Shown here: positions 48,891-57,743 of the stretch, piece by piece
Layout: the number at the start of each line of letters is the position of its first letter
Position numbering within the stretch: the first letter of the stretch is position 1
Source of the DNA: Glycomyces algeriensis
GTDB taxonomy: Bacteria; Actinomycetota; Actinomycetes; Mycobacteriales; Micromonosporaceae
Direction: 5' to 3'
DNA length: 64,000 nucleotides
Assembly: GCF_027622855.1 (NCBI RefSeq)
Contig: NZ_JAPZVR010000001.1
Location: forward strand, 638,864 to 702,863
Notes under the pieces: model-generated
Told to the model about the DNA's origin: nothing
Seen by the model: the letters and a program-made list of their open reading frames with translations, nothing else
Database searches by the model: none
Translations under genes and position numbers: made by a program

Positions 48891-49871
48891 ATGTCCGACT
48901 TCACCCAGGCGGTGCTCGCCGCCCGGCGCCGCGGGGGCCGGTCCGGCCGCCCCGCCAGCCCGATGCAGCGCCGCGAGGCCCGCTGGGGCTACGCCTTCAT
49001 CAGCCCGTGGATCATCGGCTTCGTGCTCTTCTGGGCCGTCCCCATCGCCGCGTCGCTCGTGTTCTCCACCTTGGACTTCCAGCTCACCGACCCCGACGCG
49101 ACCGCGTTCGCGGGCGGGAGCAACTGGGAGCGGGCGCTGTCCGACCCCGACACCTGGAGCTCCCTGGCCGCGACGTTCCGCTTCACGGTGCTCTTCCTGC
49201 CGCTGAGCCTCATCGTCGCCCTCGGCCTGGCCCTCCTCCTGAACTCGAAGTACCTCAAGTTCACCGGCCTGTTCCGGCTCCTGTTCTTCATGCCCTCGAT
49301 GATCCCGCTCGTCGCGGGCATCCTCATCTGGCAGCAGGTGCTCAACCCCCAGACCGGCTGGGTCAACGAGCTCATCGGGCTCACCGGCGCGGACGCCACC
49401 GGCTCCGACGGCATCCGCTGGCTCGACAACCCGGTCCTCGTCCTGTTCGCCTTCAGCTTCATCGGCCTGTGGGGCATCGGCAACTCGATGATCGTCAACC
49501 TCGCCGGACTCCAGGGCATCCCCACCGAGCTCTACGAGGCCGCCCAGATCGACGGCGCCGGCTGGTGGCGGCGGCTGCGCGCCATCACCCTGCCGCTGCT
49601 CTCCCCGATCCTCTTCTACAACCTGGTGATCGGCTCCGTGCTGGTCCTCCAGTACTTCGTGGTGCCTTGGGTCCTCTTCGGCGCCAGCGGCCGCCCCGAC
49701 GGCGCGAGCCGGTTCCTCCTCGTGCACTTCTACCAAGAGGCCTTCGTCTTCGGGAACATGGGCTACGGCGCGGCCCTGGCCTGGCTCATCTTCATCGTCG
49801 TCGCGGTCCTCACGGGCCTGCTGTTCGGCACCGCCCGCTACTGGGTCCACTACGGAACGGAGCGATCGTGA
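48891..49871 (+). CDS. Sugar ABC importer permease, MalF-like (beta-glucoside module)
   Basis: 326 residues with six membrane helices. A basic N-terminal tail of about 30 residues precedes ARWGYAFISPWIIGFVLFW. The EAA loop is YEAAQIDGAGWWRRLRAITLPLLSPI, which docks the ATPase. No ATPase gene is in this operon or elsewhere in the window for this class, so a shared MsiK-like ATPase is probably used. The stop overlaps the next start (GTGA). Confidence 0.92.
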   Translation: MSDFTQAVLAARRRGGRSGRPASPMQRREARWGYAFISPWIIGFVLFWAVPIAASLVFSTLDFQLTDPDATAFAGGSNWERALSDPDTWSSLAATFRFTVLFLPLSLIVALGLALLLNSKYLKFTGLFRLLFFMPSMIPLVAGILIWQQVLNPQTGWVNELIGLTGADATGSDGIRWLDNPVLVLFAFSFIGLWGIGNSMIVNLAGLQGIPTELYEAAQIDGAGWWRRLRAITLPLLSPILFYNLVIGSVLVLQYFVVPWVLFGASGRPDGASRFLLVHFYQEAFVFGNMGYGAALAWLIFIVVAVLTGLLFGTARYWVHYGTERS

Positions 49872-50935
49872 CCGCCCAGACCGACCACTCCGACGCCGCC
49901 CTGCGCCGCCGCCGCAGGAACCTCCTGCTGACCGCGTGCACCACCCTCGGCGCGCTCCTGCTCGCCGCGGTCTTCCTCATGCCCCTCGGGTACGGCGCGG
50001 TCACCGCGCTCAAGGACAAGGACGGCGTCTCCGACCCGAACGGCTCGCTCCTGCCCGTCTCCGCCCTCACCTTCGAGTACGAGGGCGAGACGCTCGACGT
50101 CTACGCCGTGCCCATGCCCGGCGGCGGGGAACGCGAACTCGCCCTCGTCGAACCCGGCCGGGAGTCCAGCACCTTCGTCGACCCCGACGCCCCGGGCGAG
50201 GGCACCATCGCATGGGAGGGCCGCTGGCGCACCCTCGAACCGGTCACCGGCCTCGCACCCCAGTGGGGCAACTTCGCCGAGGCCTGGGAGACCATCGACT
50301 TCCTGCGCCTCATGGGCTGGACGCTCATGTACGCCCTCACGACGATGCTGTTCACTGTCGTCTCCTCCGCGGTCGTCGCCTACGGCTTCGCGCGCTTCCG
50401 CTTCCCCGGCCGCGGCATCCTCTTCGGACTGCTCATGGCGACGATCCTCCTGCCCCCGGCGGTCACCCTCGTGCCCAAGTACGCGGTGTTCCTCCAGATG
50501 GGCTGGATCGGCACCTACCTGCCGCTCATCGTGCCGCAGCTGTTCGCGAACGCCTTCAACGTGTTCCTCCTGCGCCAGTACTTCATGACCATCCCGAAGG
50601 AGCTCGAGGAGGCCGCCCGCATCGACGGCGCCGGGCCGATCCGCACGTTCGTGCGCGTGATCATCCCGCAGGCCTTCCCGGCCCTCACCGCGGTGAGCCT
50701 CTTCCACTTCTTCTACGCCTGGAACGACTTCTTCGAACCGCTGCTCTACCTGGCCGGCAACCGCGACATCGTCCCGATCGGCGTGGGCCTGAGCTACTTC
50801 AGCGGCGTCTACAACACCGAACCCCACCTGATCCTGGCCGCCGCGATCCTGGCGCTGGCCCTGCCGGTCGCGATCTTCCTCGTGGCGCAGCGGGTCTTCG
50901 TCCGGGGGATCGTCGTGACCGGTGTGGACAAATGA
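49868..50935 (+). CDS. Sugar ABC importer permease, MalG-like, with extracytoplasmic insertion
   Basis: 355 residues. After the first helix (about 20-42) comes an extra hydrophilic stretch of about 80 residues (about 43-125) before the next helix LMGWTLMYALTTMLFTVVSS. This is absent from typical MalG proteins of about 280 residues. It should lie outside the membrane, where it could touch the binding protein. The rest is canonical, with EEAARIDGAGPIRTFVRVIIPQ as the EAA loop. Confidence 0.9.
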   Translation: MTAQTDHSDAALRRRRRNLLLTACTTLGALLLAAVFLMPLGYGAVTALKDKDGVSDPNGSLLPVSALTFEYEGETLDVYAVPMPGGGERELALVEPGRESSTFVDPDAPGEGTIAWEGRWRTLEPVTGLAPQWGNFAEAWETIDFLRLMGWTLMYALTTMLFTVVSSAVVAYGFARFRFPGRGILFGLLMATILLPPAVTLVPKYAVFLQMGWIGTYLPLIVPQLFANAFNVFLLRQYFMTIPKELEEAARIDGAGPIRTFVRVIIPQAFPALTAVSLFHFFYAWNDFFEPLLYLAGNRDIVPIGVGLSYFSGVYNTEPHLILAAAILALALPVAIFLVAQRVFVRGIVVTGVDK

Positions 50936-50993
50936 GCGGACAAATACGCGGACGAACGAGCCGAACCGAACCACCACAGCAAGGAGCAACGCC

Positions 50994-52352
50994 ATGACCG
51001 CCACCACCCCGTTCCCGGAGGACTTCTCCTGGGGCGCATCGACCGCGGCCTACCAGATCGAGGGCGCCGCCGCCGAGGGCGGCCGCGGGCCGTCCATCTG
51101 GGACACCTTCTCGGCGACCCCGGGGAACGTCAAGGGCGGCGACACCGGCGAGACCGCCTGCGACCACTACCACCGCTGGCGCGAGGACTTCGGGATCGCC
51201 GCGGACCTCGGCCTGAAGGCCTACCGGATGTCGGTCTCGTGGGCGCGGCTCCAGCCGCTGGGCCGCGGGGACCTCAACCCCGTGGCCGTCGCGTTCTACC
51301 GCGAGCAGCTGGCCGACCTGCGGGACAAGGGGATCCGCTCGGCGGTGACCCTCTACCACTGGGACCTGCCGCAGGTCCTGGAGGACGAGGGCGGCTGGCC
51401 GGAGCGGGCGACCGCCGAGTGCTTCGCGGACTACGCCTCCCGGACCGTGCGGGCCCTGGGCGACCTCGTGGACGAGTGGATCCCGATCAACGAGGCCTGG
51501 TGCGCGGCCTTCCTCGGCTACCACGCGGGCGTCCACGCCCCCGGCCGCCAGGACCGGGTCGCGGCCCTGCGCGCGGCGCACCACCTCAACCTGGGCCACG
51601 GCCTGGCCGTGGCCGCGATCCGCGAGCACGCGCCGGGGGCCAAGGTCGGCTCGGCGGTCATCATGACCGACCTCGAGGCCGCCACGGACAAGCCCGCGGA
51701 CCTCGAAGCCGCTCGCCTGTCCGACGGCGGCGGCAACCGGCTCTTCCTCGACCCGCTCTTCCGCGGCTCGTACCCCGAGGACATGCTCCGCCACTTCGCG
51801 CCGACCGGCGCGTTCGACGCGGTCCTGCCGGGGGACATGGAGACTGTCGCCGCGCCCCTGGACTTCGTGGGCGTCAACCACTACCACCGCTTCGTGGTCG
51901 AGGCCGACCCCTCCGACACGCATCTGGGCAACCGCAGCCTGCCGCCGGCGAACCCGGTGACCGGGTTCGGGTGGGAGATCAACCCCGACAGCCTGCAGCG
52001 CGTCCTGGAGCGCCTCTCGGCCGAGTACACCGACCTGCCGGTGCACATCACCGAGAGCGGCGCGTCCTTCGAGGACGCGGTGGGCCCGGACGGCTCGGTG
52101 GACGACACCGAGCGGGTCGACTACCTGGACGGCTACATGCGGGCCGCGGGCCGCGCCATCGAGAACGGCGTGAACGTGCGCGGGTACTTCGTGTGGTCGC
52201 TGCTCGACAACTTCGAGTGGGGCGAGGGCTACTCCAAGCGCTTCGGGCTCGTGCGGGTCGACTACGCCACGCAGCAGCGCACGCTCAAGCGCAGCGCCCA
52301 CTGGTACCGGGAGGTCATCGCCTCGGGCGGCGCTTCGCTGCGCTGGCCCTGA
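50994..52352 (+). CDS. GH1 beta-glucosidase
   Basis: 452 residues, the standard GH1 length. FSWGASTAAYQIEGAAAEGG opens the barrel. The acid/base Glu167 is in PINEAWC (usually NEP, here NEA) and the nucleophile Glu354 in ITESGAS (usually ENG, here ESG). TLYHWDLPQ and LLDNFEWGEGYSKRFGL are intact. No signal peptide, so it hydrolyses imported beta-glucosides such as cellobiose in the cytoplasm. AAGGAG precedes the ATG at 50994. It is the last gene of the ROK-controlled operon. Confidence 0.95.
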   Translation: MTATTPFPEDFSWGASTAAYQIEGAAAEGGRGPSIWDTFSATPGNVKGGDTGETACDHYHRWREDFGIAADLGLKAYRMSVSWARLQPLGRGDLNPVAVAFYREQLADLRDKGIRSAVTLYHWDLPQVLEDEGGWPERATAECFADYASRTVRALGDLVDEWIPINEAWCAAFLGYHAGVHAPGRQDRVAALRAAHHLNLGHGLAVAAIREHAPGAKVGSAVIMTDLEAATDKPADLEAARLSDGGGNRLFLDPLFRGSYPEDMLRHFAPTGAFDAVLPGDMETVAAPLDFVGVNHYHRFVVEADPSDTHLGNRSLPPANPVTGFGWEINPDSLQRVLERLSAEYTDLPVHITESGASFEDAVGPDGSVDDTERVDYLDGYMRAAGRAIENGVNVRGYFVWSLLDNFEWGEGYSKRFGLVRVDYATQQRTLKRSAHWYREVIASGGASLRWP

Positions 52353-52360
52353 CACCTCGA

Positions 52361-52389
52361 CCGGGGGCGGGCGAGGCGCCCGCCCCCGG
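52361..52389 (+). terminator. Terminator of the beta-glucoside operon
   Basis: A perfect 12 bp stem (CCGGGGGCGGGC with GCCCGCCCCCGG) and a 5-base loop begin eight bases after the GH1 stop. Confidence 0.8.
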
Positions 52390-52401
52390 CGGCATGAGCC
52401 G

Positions 52402-52437
52402 GGAGGCCGCCCGCCTTTGCCGGGCCGGGCGGCCTCC
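52402..52437 (-). terminator. Terminator of the LacI gene
   Basis: A perfect 12 bp stem (GGAGGCCGCCCG with CGGGCGGCCTCC) and a 12-base loop lie downstream of the convergent minus-strand LacI gene ending at 52470. Confidence 0.75.
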
Positions 52438-52469
52438 TGCTGCGTTGCACGCCGATGCGCCGGCCCCGT

Positions 52470-53492
52470 TCACTGCGGCGGGGGACCGGCGGTGTCCCGC
52501 TCGATGAGCCGGACGCCCAGCGTCGTGGCCTGCTCGGGGCGGTCCTTGCCCGCGAGGCGGTCCATCATGAGCCGCACGGCTTCTGCCGCCTTGCCGGGGA
52601 GGTCCTGGGCCACTGTGGTGAGTTTCGGGGTCACATAGGCCGCGATGTCGGCGTTGTCGTAGCCCACGACCGACACGTCGCCGGGGACCGAGCGCCCGGC
52701 GGCGGCCAGGCCGTCGACGACCCCGATCGCCAGGAGGTCCGCGGTGGTGAACACGGCGGTCACGTCGGGCCGCTCGGCGGCGAGCCACCGCCCGTGGGCC
52801 GCGCCCTCGGCGTGCGAGATCTCCACTCGCGACACCAGCTCGGGCTCGAACCCGATCCCGTTCTCGGCCAGCACCTTCCGGTACCCCTCGAAGCGCTCGC
52901 GGACCACGCCCGTCTCCGAGAACCCCGGTCCGGCGAAGGCGATCCGCCGGTGCCCCAGGCCGATCAGGTGGCGGACGGCGAGTTCGGCGCCGCCGAAGTC
53001 GTCGGAGCGCACCTCCAGGGCGAGCGGGTTCGCCGAGTACGAGTCCATGGCGACCAAGGCCACGCCCCCGACGGTGTCGGCCTTGAGCCGGTCGATCTCG
53101 GCGTCCTGGAACCCCAGCAGCACCGCGCCGTCGAGGTGCCAGGACCGCAGGGCCTCGGTGATCTCCGTCCGGTGCGAGATGCCGCGCAGCATGAGGTGGT
53201 AGTCGAGGCGGCGCAGCTCGCGCTCGAGCATGCCGACGACCTCGACGGTGTGCGGGTCGATCGTCAGGCTGGTCTCGCCCTCGGCGGGCACGAGCAGGCC
53301 GACGAGCCGGGAGGACTTCGCGGCGAGGCTGCGGGCGGAGGCGCTGGGCACGTAGCCGCGGTCCTTGACGATCCGCAGGATGCGGTCGCGCGTGGCGGCG
53401 GAGACGCGCGCCTGCTTGCCGTTGACCACGTTGGACACGGTCATGAGGCTGACGCCCGCCTCTGCGGCGATGTCCTTGAGCGTGACGGCCAA
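52470..53492 (-). CDS. LacI-family regulator of the alpha-glucoside module
   Basis: 340 residues. The helix-turn-helix and hinge read LKDIAAEAGVSLMTVSNVVN with ARVSAATRDRILRIVKDRGY after it. The ligand domain ends with VSVVGYDNADIAAYVTPKLT. The TTG at 53492 follows GGGGAG by five bases and gives the normal N-terminus; the frame is open further upstream without conservation. It is divergent from the GH13 and importer operon and probably binds the operator at 53587-53602. Confidence 0.9.
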   Translation of the reverse strand: MAVTLKDIAAEAGVSLMTVSNVVNGKQARVSAATRDRILRIVKDRGYVPSASARSLAAKSSRLVGLLVPAEGETSLTIDPHTVEVVGMLERELRRLDYHLMLRGISHRTEITEALRSWHLDGAVLLGFQDAEIDRLKADTVGGVALVAMDSYSANPLALEVRSDDFGGAELAVRHLIGLGHRRIAFAGPGFSETGVVRERFEGYRKVLAENGIGFEPELVSRVEISHAEGAAHGRWLAAERPDVTAVFTTADLLAIGVVDGLAAAGRSVPGDVSVVGYDNADIAAYVTPKLTTVAQDLPGKAAEAVRLMMDRLAGKDRPEQATTLGVRLIERDTAGPPPQ

Positions 53493-53548
53493 CGGAGCTC
53501 CCCAAACGATCAGCAAACGTTCTCGCGGCGGCAGCAGGGCTCCCGCCG

Positions 53549-53577
53549 TTGACAAGTCTGTCACCCGGGTCTAAGCT
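53549..53577 (+). promoter_or_regulatory. Promoter of the alpha-glucoside operon
   Basis: A perfect -35 TTGACA (53549-53554) and TAAGCT (53572-53577) are 17 bases apart. The LacI-type operator starts ten bases further on, over the expected start site. Confidence 0.65.
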
Positions 53578-53586
53578 ACCGACCTA

Positions 53587-53602
53587 GGTATAGCGCTAAA
53601 CC
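53587..53602. promoter_or_regulatory. LacI-type operator of the alpha-glucoside operon
   Basis: GGTATAGCGCTAAACC pairs at 7 of 8 positions around a central GC step, with the core TAGCGCTA perfectly symmetric. It sits just after the predicted promoter and faces the divergent LacI gene. Confidence 0.7.
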
Positions 53603-53674
53603 TATCATGTGCAGGGACTACACCCTCCCTGTGGCATGCCCTAGGTCGCGCTCGGACGAAGGAACGGAACCGCA

Positions 53675-55336
53675 TTGCGCTCGGTCAACCCCACTGCACA
53701 CCCCACCGCGGGCCCCGCCGCCTCCGCACCGGACTGGTGGCGGAACGCGGTGATCTACCAGGTCTACCCGCGCAGCTTCGCGGACGCCGACGGCGACGGG
53801 ACCGGCGACCTCGCGGGCGTCCGCGACCGCCTCCCCTACCTCGCCGAACTCGGCGTCGACGCGCTCTGGTTCACCCCCTGGTATCGCTCGCCGCAGGCCG
53901 ATGGCGGCTACGACGTCGCCGACTACCGCGCGATCGACCCCGCCTTCGGCACCCTCGCCGACGCCGAGGAGCTCATCAGTGCCGCCGGGGAGCTGGGCAT
54001 CCGCACCATCGTCGACGTCGTCCCCAACCACGTCTCCGACCAGCACGCGTGGTTCCAGGAAGCCCTGGCCGCCGCCCCCGGCGACCCCGCCCGCGACCGC
54101 TTCTGGTTCCACGACGGGCGCGGCCTCGGCGGCGACGAGATGCCGACCCGGTGGACCTCCAGCTTCGCCGGGGACACCTGGACCCGCACCACCGGCCCGG
54201 ACGGGAAGCCCGGCCAGTGGTACCTCCACCTCTTCGCCCCCGAGCAGCCCGACCTCAACTGGAACCACCCCGACGTCGTCGCCGAGCACGAAGCGGTCCT
54301 GCGGTTCTGGTACGACCGCGGCGTCGCCGGCATCCGCATCGACTCCGCGGCCCTCATCGCCAAGGACCCCGAGCTGCCCGAGGTCGGGGAGCACCACGAG
54401 CCCGGCCGCCACCCGCACCTCGACCGCGACGAGCTCCACGACGTCTACCGCGGCTGGCGCAAGGTCGCCGACTCCTACGAGGACCCCCGCATCCTCGTCG
54501 GCGAGGTCTGGCTCGACGACAACGAGCGCTTCGTCCGCTACCTGCGCGACGACGAGATGCACATGGCCTTCAACTTCGACTTCATGTCCCGCCCCTGGGA
54601 CGCCGAGGCGCTGGCCGGGTCGATCCGCTCCACCTTCGCGGCCCACGCCACTGTGGACGCCCCGCCGACCTGGGTCCTCTCCAACCACGACGTGACCCGC
54701 CCGGTCACCCGCTACGGCCGCGAGGACTCCTCGTTCGCGTTCAGCGCCAAGCGGTTCGGCACCCCCACCGACCTCGGACTGGGCGCCCGCCGCGCCCGCG
54801 CCGCCGCGCTGCTCACCGCCGCGCTCCCCGGCGTGCTCTACATCTACCAGGGCGACGAGCTCGGACTGCCCGAAGTGGAGGACCTGCCCGAGGGGACCCG
54901 CCAGGACCCCATGCACTTCCGCTCCGGCGGCATCGACCCCGGCCGCGACGGCTGCCGCGTCCCCCTGCCCTGGACCGCGACCGGACCCACCTGCGGCTTC
55001 AACGCCACCGGCACCGCGCCCTGGCTGCCCCAGCCCGAGGGCTGGGGCGCCTACGCCGCCGCGTCCCAGCAGGACGACCCCGACTCCTTCCTCGCCCTCT
55101 ACCGCGCGGCGATCCGCCTGCGCCACACCGAAACCGCGCTGCGCGGCGACGCCTTCGCCTGGACCCCGGCCGCACCCGGGACCCTCGCCTTCCGGCGCGG
55201 CGAGGACCTCGTCTGCGTCGTCAACTTCGGCGACGCGCCCGCAGACCTGCCCGCCCACACGGCGGTCCTGATCGCCAGCGCTCCGCTCGAGCACGGCCGC
55301 CTGCCGCAGGACGCCGCAGTATGGCTGCGCACCTGA
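53675..55336 (+). CDS. GH13 alpha-glucosidase / oligo-1,6-glucosidase-type enzyme
   Basis: 553 residues of the GH13 alpha-amylase family, oligo-1,6-glucosidase/alpha-glucosidase branch. The conserved regions are DVVPNHVSDQHAWF, the nucleophile Asp223 in GIRIDSAAL, the acid/base Glu277 in LVGEVWLDD, and Asp339 in LSNHDVTRP. YQGDELGLPEVEDLPEGTRQ follows. There is no signal peptide. It should split imported maltose-, isomaltose- or sucrose-like sugars. The start is TTG 53675, with AAGGA rather far upstream, so translation may be weak. Confidence 0.92.
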   Translation: MRSVNPTAHPTAGPAASAPDWWRNAVIYQVYPRSFADADGDGTGDLAGVRDRLPYLAELGVDALWFTPWYRSPQADGGYDVADYRAIDPAFGTLADAEELISAAGELGIRTIVDVVPNHVSDQHAWFQEALAAAPGDPARDRFWFHDGRGLGGDEMPTRWTSSFAGDTWTRTTGPDGKPGQWYLHLFAPEQPDLNWNHPDVVAEHEAVLRFWYDRGVAGIRIDSAALIAKDPELPEVGEHHEPGRHPHLDRDELHDVYRGWRKVADSYEDPRILVGEVWLDDNERFVRYLRDDEMHMAFNFDFMSRPWDAEALAGSIRSTFAAHATVDAPPTWVLSNHDVTRPVTRYGREDSSFAFSAKRFGTPTDLGLGARRARAAALLTAALPGVLYIYQGDELGLPEVEDLPEGTRQDPMHFRSGGIDPGRDGCRVPLPWTATGPTCGFNATGTAPWLPQPEGWGAYAAASQQDDPDSFLALYRAAIRLRHTETALRGDAFAWTPAAPGTLAFRRGEDLVCVVNFGDAPADLPAHTAVLIASAPLEHGRLPQDAAVWLRT

Positions 55337-55412
55337 CCCGCCCACCCCTCAATGCCCGCAAGACGAGCCCGCAACTGAACCGGCTCAACGAAGAACCGAC
55401 AAGGAGCAACCG

Positions 55413-56762
55413 ATGAAACCCTCTCGCACCGCCGCCGCAGTCGCGGCCGCAGCCCTCGCCGCGGTCGGCCTCGCCGCCTGCTCGGACGACGAACCCGACG
55501 ACGGCCGCACCCACATCACCGTCACCATCGACGCCGGCCTCGAGCAGGCCGCGATCGACGCGTTCAACGCCCGCATCGACCAGTTCGAGGAAGCCCACCC
55601 GGACATCGCCGTCGAGACCCAGGAGTACACCTGGACCGCCGGGACCTTCACCGCGCAGCTCGCGGGCGGCACCCTCCCCGACGTGTTCGTGGTGCCCTTC
55701 ACCGACGGGCGCGGCCTCATCGAGCGCGGCCAGATCGCCGACATCGGCGACCTCACCGCCGAACTGCCCTACCGCGACCAGTACAACCCGAACATCGCCG
55801 CCGCCGGCGAGGACGCCGAAGGCGACCTGTGGGCGGTCCCCATCGCCGCCTACGGCCAAGGGCTGCACTACAACCGGACCCTGTTCGAGGCCGCCGGGCT
55901 CGACCCCGACGCCCCGCCGACCACCTGGGACGAGATCCAGGCCGCCGCGAAGACCATCACGGAGGAGACCGGCGAGGCCGGCTACGCCGTGATGACCAAC
56001 GACAACACCGGCGGCTGGATCCTCACCACCGTCGTCAACGCCCTCGGCGGCCGCACCGAGGCCGACGGGAAGGCCACCATCGACACGCCCGCCATGCGCG
56101 AGGCCCTCACCCGGCTCCAGGCCATGCGCTGGGACGACCAGTCCATGGGCGACGACTTCCTGTACGACTGGGCGACCATCAACCAGGCCTTCGCCTCCGG
56201 CCGCATCGGCATGTACGTCTCCGGCGGCGGCAACTACGGGAACCTCTTCACCCAGAACGCCCTCAACCCCGACGACTACGGCCTGACCGTGCTCCCGCTC
56301 GCCGAAGGCCCCGACTCGGGCGTCCTCGGCGGCGGCACCCTCGCCGCCGTCAGCCCCAGCGCCGAAGCCGACGAGCAGGCCGCCGCGGTCGAGTGGATCG
56401 ACTTCTACTACATGGAGAAGCTCACCGACCAGGCCGCCGCGGTCGCCGACGCCGAAGTGAAGGCCGAGACCGACCAGCCCGTCGGCGCCCCCGAGCTCCC
56501 CGTCTTCGACAAGGCCACCTACGACGAGCAGCAGTCCTGGATCGCGGAGTTCGTGAACGTCCCGGTCGACCAGATGGCGCCCTACACCAGTCAGGTGTTC
56601 GACCAGCCCCTGCTCACCGAGCCCGTGCACGCCACCCAGGAGGTCTACGCCGTGCTCGACACCGTCGTGCAGACGATCCTGACCGAGGAGGGCGCCGACA
56701 TCGACGCCCTGCTCGCCCAGGCCCAGACCGACGCCCAGGCCGCGATCGACGCGGCCGCATAG
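55413..56762 (+). CDS. Sugar ABC importer substrate-binding lipoprotein (alpha-glucoside module)
   Basis: 449 residues of the CUT1 class. A lipoprotein signal ends in VGLAACSDD (Cys near residue 23). TQEYTWTAGTFTAQLAGGTL, DVFVVPFTDGRGLIERGQI, LWAVPIAAYGQGLHYNR and FASGRIGMYVSGGGNYG are typical. AAGGAG precedes the ATG. It follows the GH13 gene after 76 bases and leads two permease genes. Confidence 0.92.
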   Translation: MKPSRTAAAVAAAALAAVGLAACSDDEPDDGRTHITVTIDAGLEQAAIDAFNARIDQFEEAHPDIAVETQEYTWTAGTFTAQLAGGTLPDVFVVPFTDGRGLIERGQIADIGDLTAELPYRDQYNPNIAAAGEDAEGDLWAVPIAAYGQGLHYNRTLFEAAGLDPDAPPTTWDEIQAAAKTITEETGEAGYAVMTNDNTGGWILTTVVNALGGRTEADGKATIDTPAMREALTRLQAMRWDDQSMGDDFLYDWATINQAFASGRIGMYVSGGGNYGNLFTQNALNPDDYGLTVLPLAEGPDSGVLGGGTLAAVSPSAEADEQAAAVEWIDFYYMEKLTDQAAAVADAEVKAETDQPVGAPELPVFDKATYDEQQSWIAEFVNVPVDQMAPYTSQVFDQPLLTEPVHATQEVYAVLDTVVQTILTEEGADIDALLAQAQTDAQAAIDAAA

Positions 56763-56774
56763 GAAACGAACCAC

Positions 56775-57743
56775 ATGACCTCGACCGACACCCGCCCCGC
56801 CGGTGTCACCGGCGTGCGGGGCGGGGCGCCCCCCCCCCCCCCCCCCCGCACCCGCCGGCGCGGGGGCCGGGCCCCCGGCGGGCGCCCGGCACTCGTGTTC
56901 CTCGCGCCGATGCTCATCGTCTTCGGCGTGTTCTCCTGGCTCCCCATCGGCCGCGCGGTCGTGATGAGCTTCCAGCGCACCAACCTCGTCGCCGACCCCG
57001 TCTGGGTCGGGTTCGCGAACTTCCAGCAGGTCTTCGCCGACCCGCAGCTGTGGACCGCCGTCCAGAACACCGGCTACTTCGCTGTCCTCGCGCTCCTCTT
57101 CGGGTACCCGATCCCGCTCGTCGCCGCGATCCTCATGAGCGAGGTCCGCCGCATGCGCGGCCTGTTCAGCGCCCTCGCCTACCTGCCCGTGGTCGTCCCG
57201 CCCGTCGTCGCCGTCCTGCTCTGGAAGATCTTCTACGACGCGGGGGAGGAGGGCGTCTTCAACACCGTCCTCGGCTGGGCCGGCATCGGCCCCGTCGCCT
57301 GGCTCCAGGACGCCGACGTCGTGATGCCCGCCCTCGTGCTCGAGGCGACCTGGGCCGGCGCGGGCGGCACGATCATCATCTACCTCGCCGCCCTCACCGG
57401 CGTCGACCCCAGCCTCTACGAGGCCGCCGAGATCGACGGCGCGGGCGTGTGGCACAAGCTCTGGCACATCACCCTCCCGCAGCTGCGCGGCATCCTCCTC
57501 ATCACCTTCATCCTGCAGATCATCGGCACCGCGCAGGTGTTCCTCGAACCGTTCCTGTTCACCGACGGCGGGCCCGCGAACCGCACCCTCACCCTGCTGC
57601 TCCTCATCTACCGGTACGCGTTCACGAACTCCCTCGGCGGCGACTACGGCGCGGCGGCGGCCCTCAGCCTCCTCCTCGCCCTCGTCCTGACGGCCTTCTC
57701 CATGCTGTACTTCCGCCTCACCCGATCCTGGAGCGGCTCATGA
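56775..57743 (+). CDS. Sugar ABC importer permease, MalF-like (alpha-glucoside module)
   Basis: 322 residues, six membrane helices starting with ALVFLAPMLIVFGVFSWLPI. The EAA loop is YEAAEIDGAGVWHKLWHITLPQ. The N-terminal tail contains a C19 run (56829-56847), giving a proline string. The frame stays open through it, so any error must be a multiple of three bases or compensated nearby. As in the other sugar module, no ATPase gene is present. Confidence 0.88.
   Translation: MTSTDTRPAGVTGVRGGAPPPPPPRTRRRGGRAPGGRPALVFLAPMLIVFGVFSWLPIGRAVVMSFQRTNLVADPVWVGFANFQQVFADPQLWTAVQNTGYFAVLALLFGYPIPLVAAILMSEVRRMRGLFSALAYLPVVVPPVVAVLLWKIFYDAGEEGVFNTVLGWAGIGPVAWLQDADVVMPALVLEATWAGAGGTIIIYLAALTGVDPSLYEAAEIDGAGVWHKLWHITLPQLRGILLITFILQIIGTAQVFLEPFLFTDGGPANRTLTLLLLIYRYAFTNSLGGDYGAAAALSLLLALVLTAFSMLYFRLTRSWSGS
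56829..56847. other. C19 homopolymer in the permease N-terminus, probable sequence error
   Basis: Nineteen consecutive C flanked by G/C-only sequence lie in a region encoding the cytoplasmic tail. It resembles the tracts at 4919-4935 and 12224-12242 and is probably unreliable. Confidence 0.7.
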
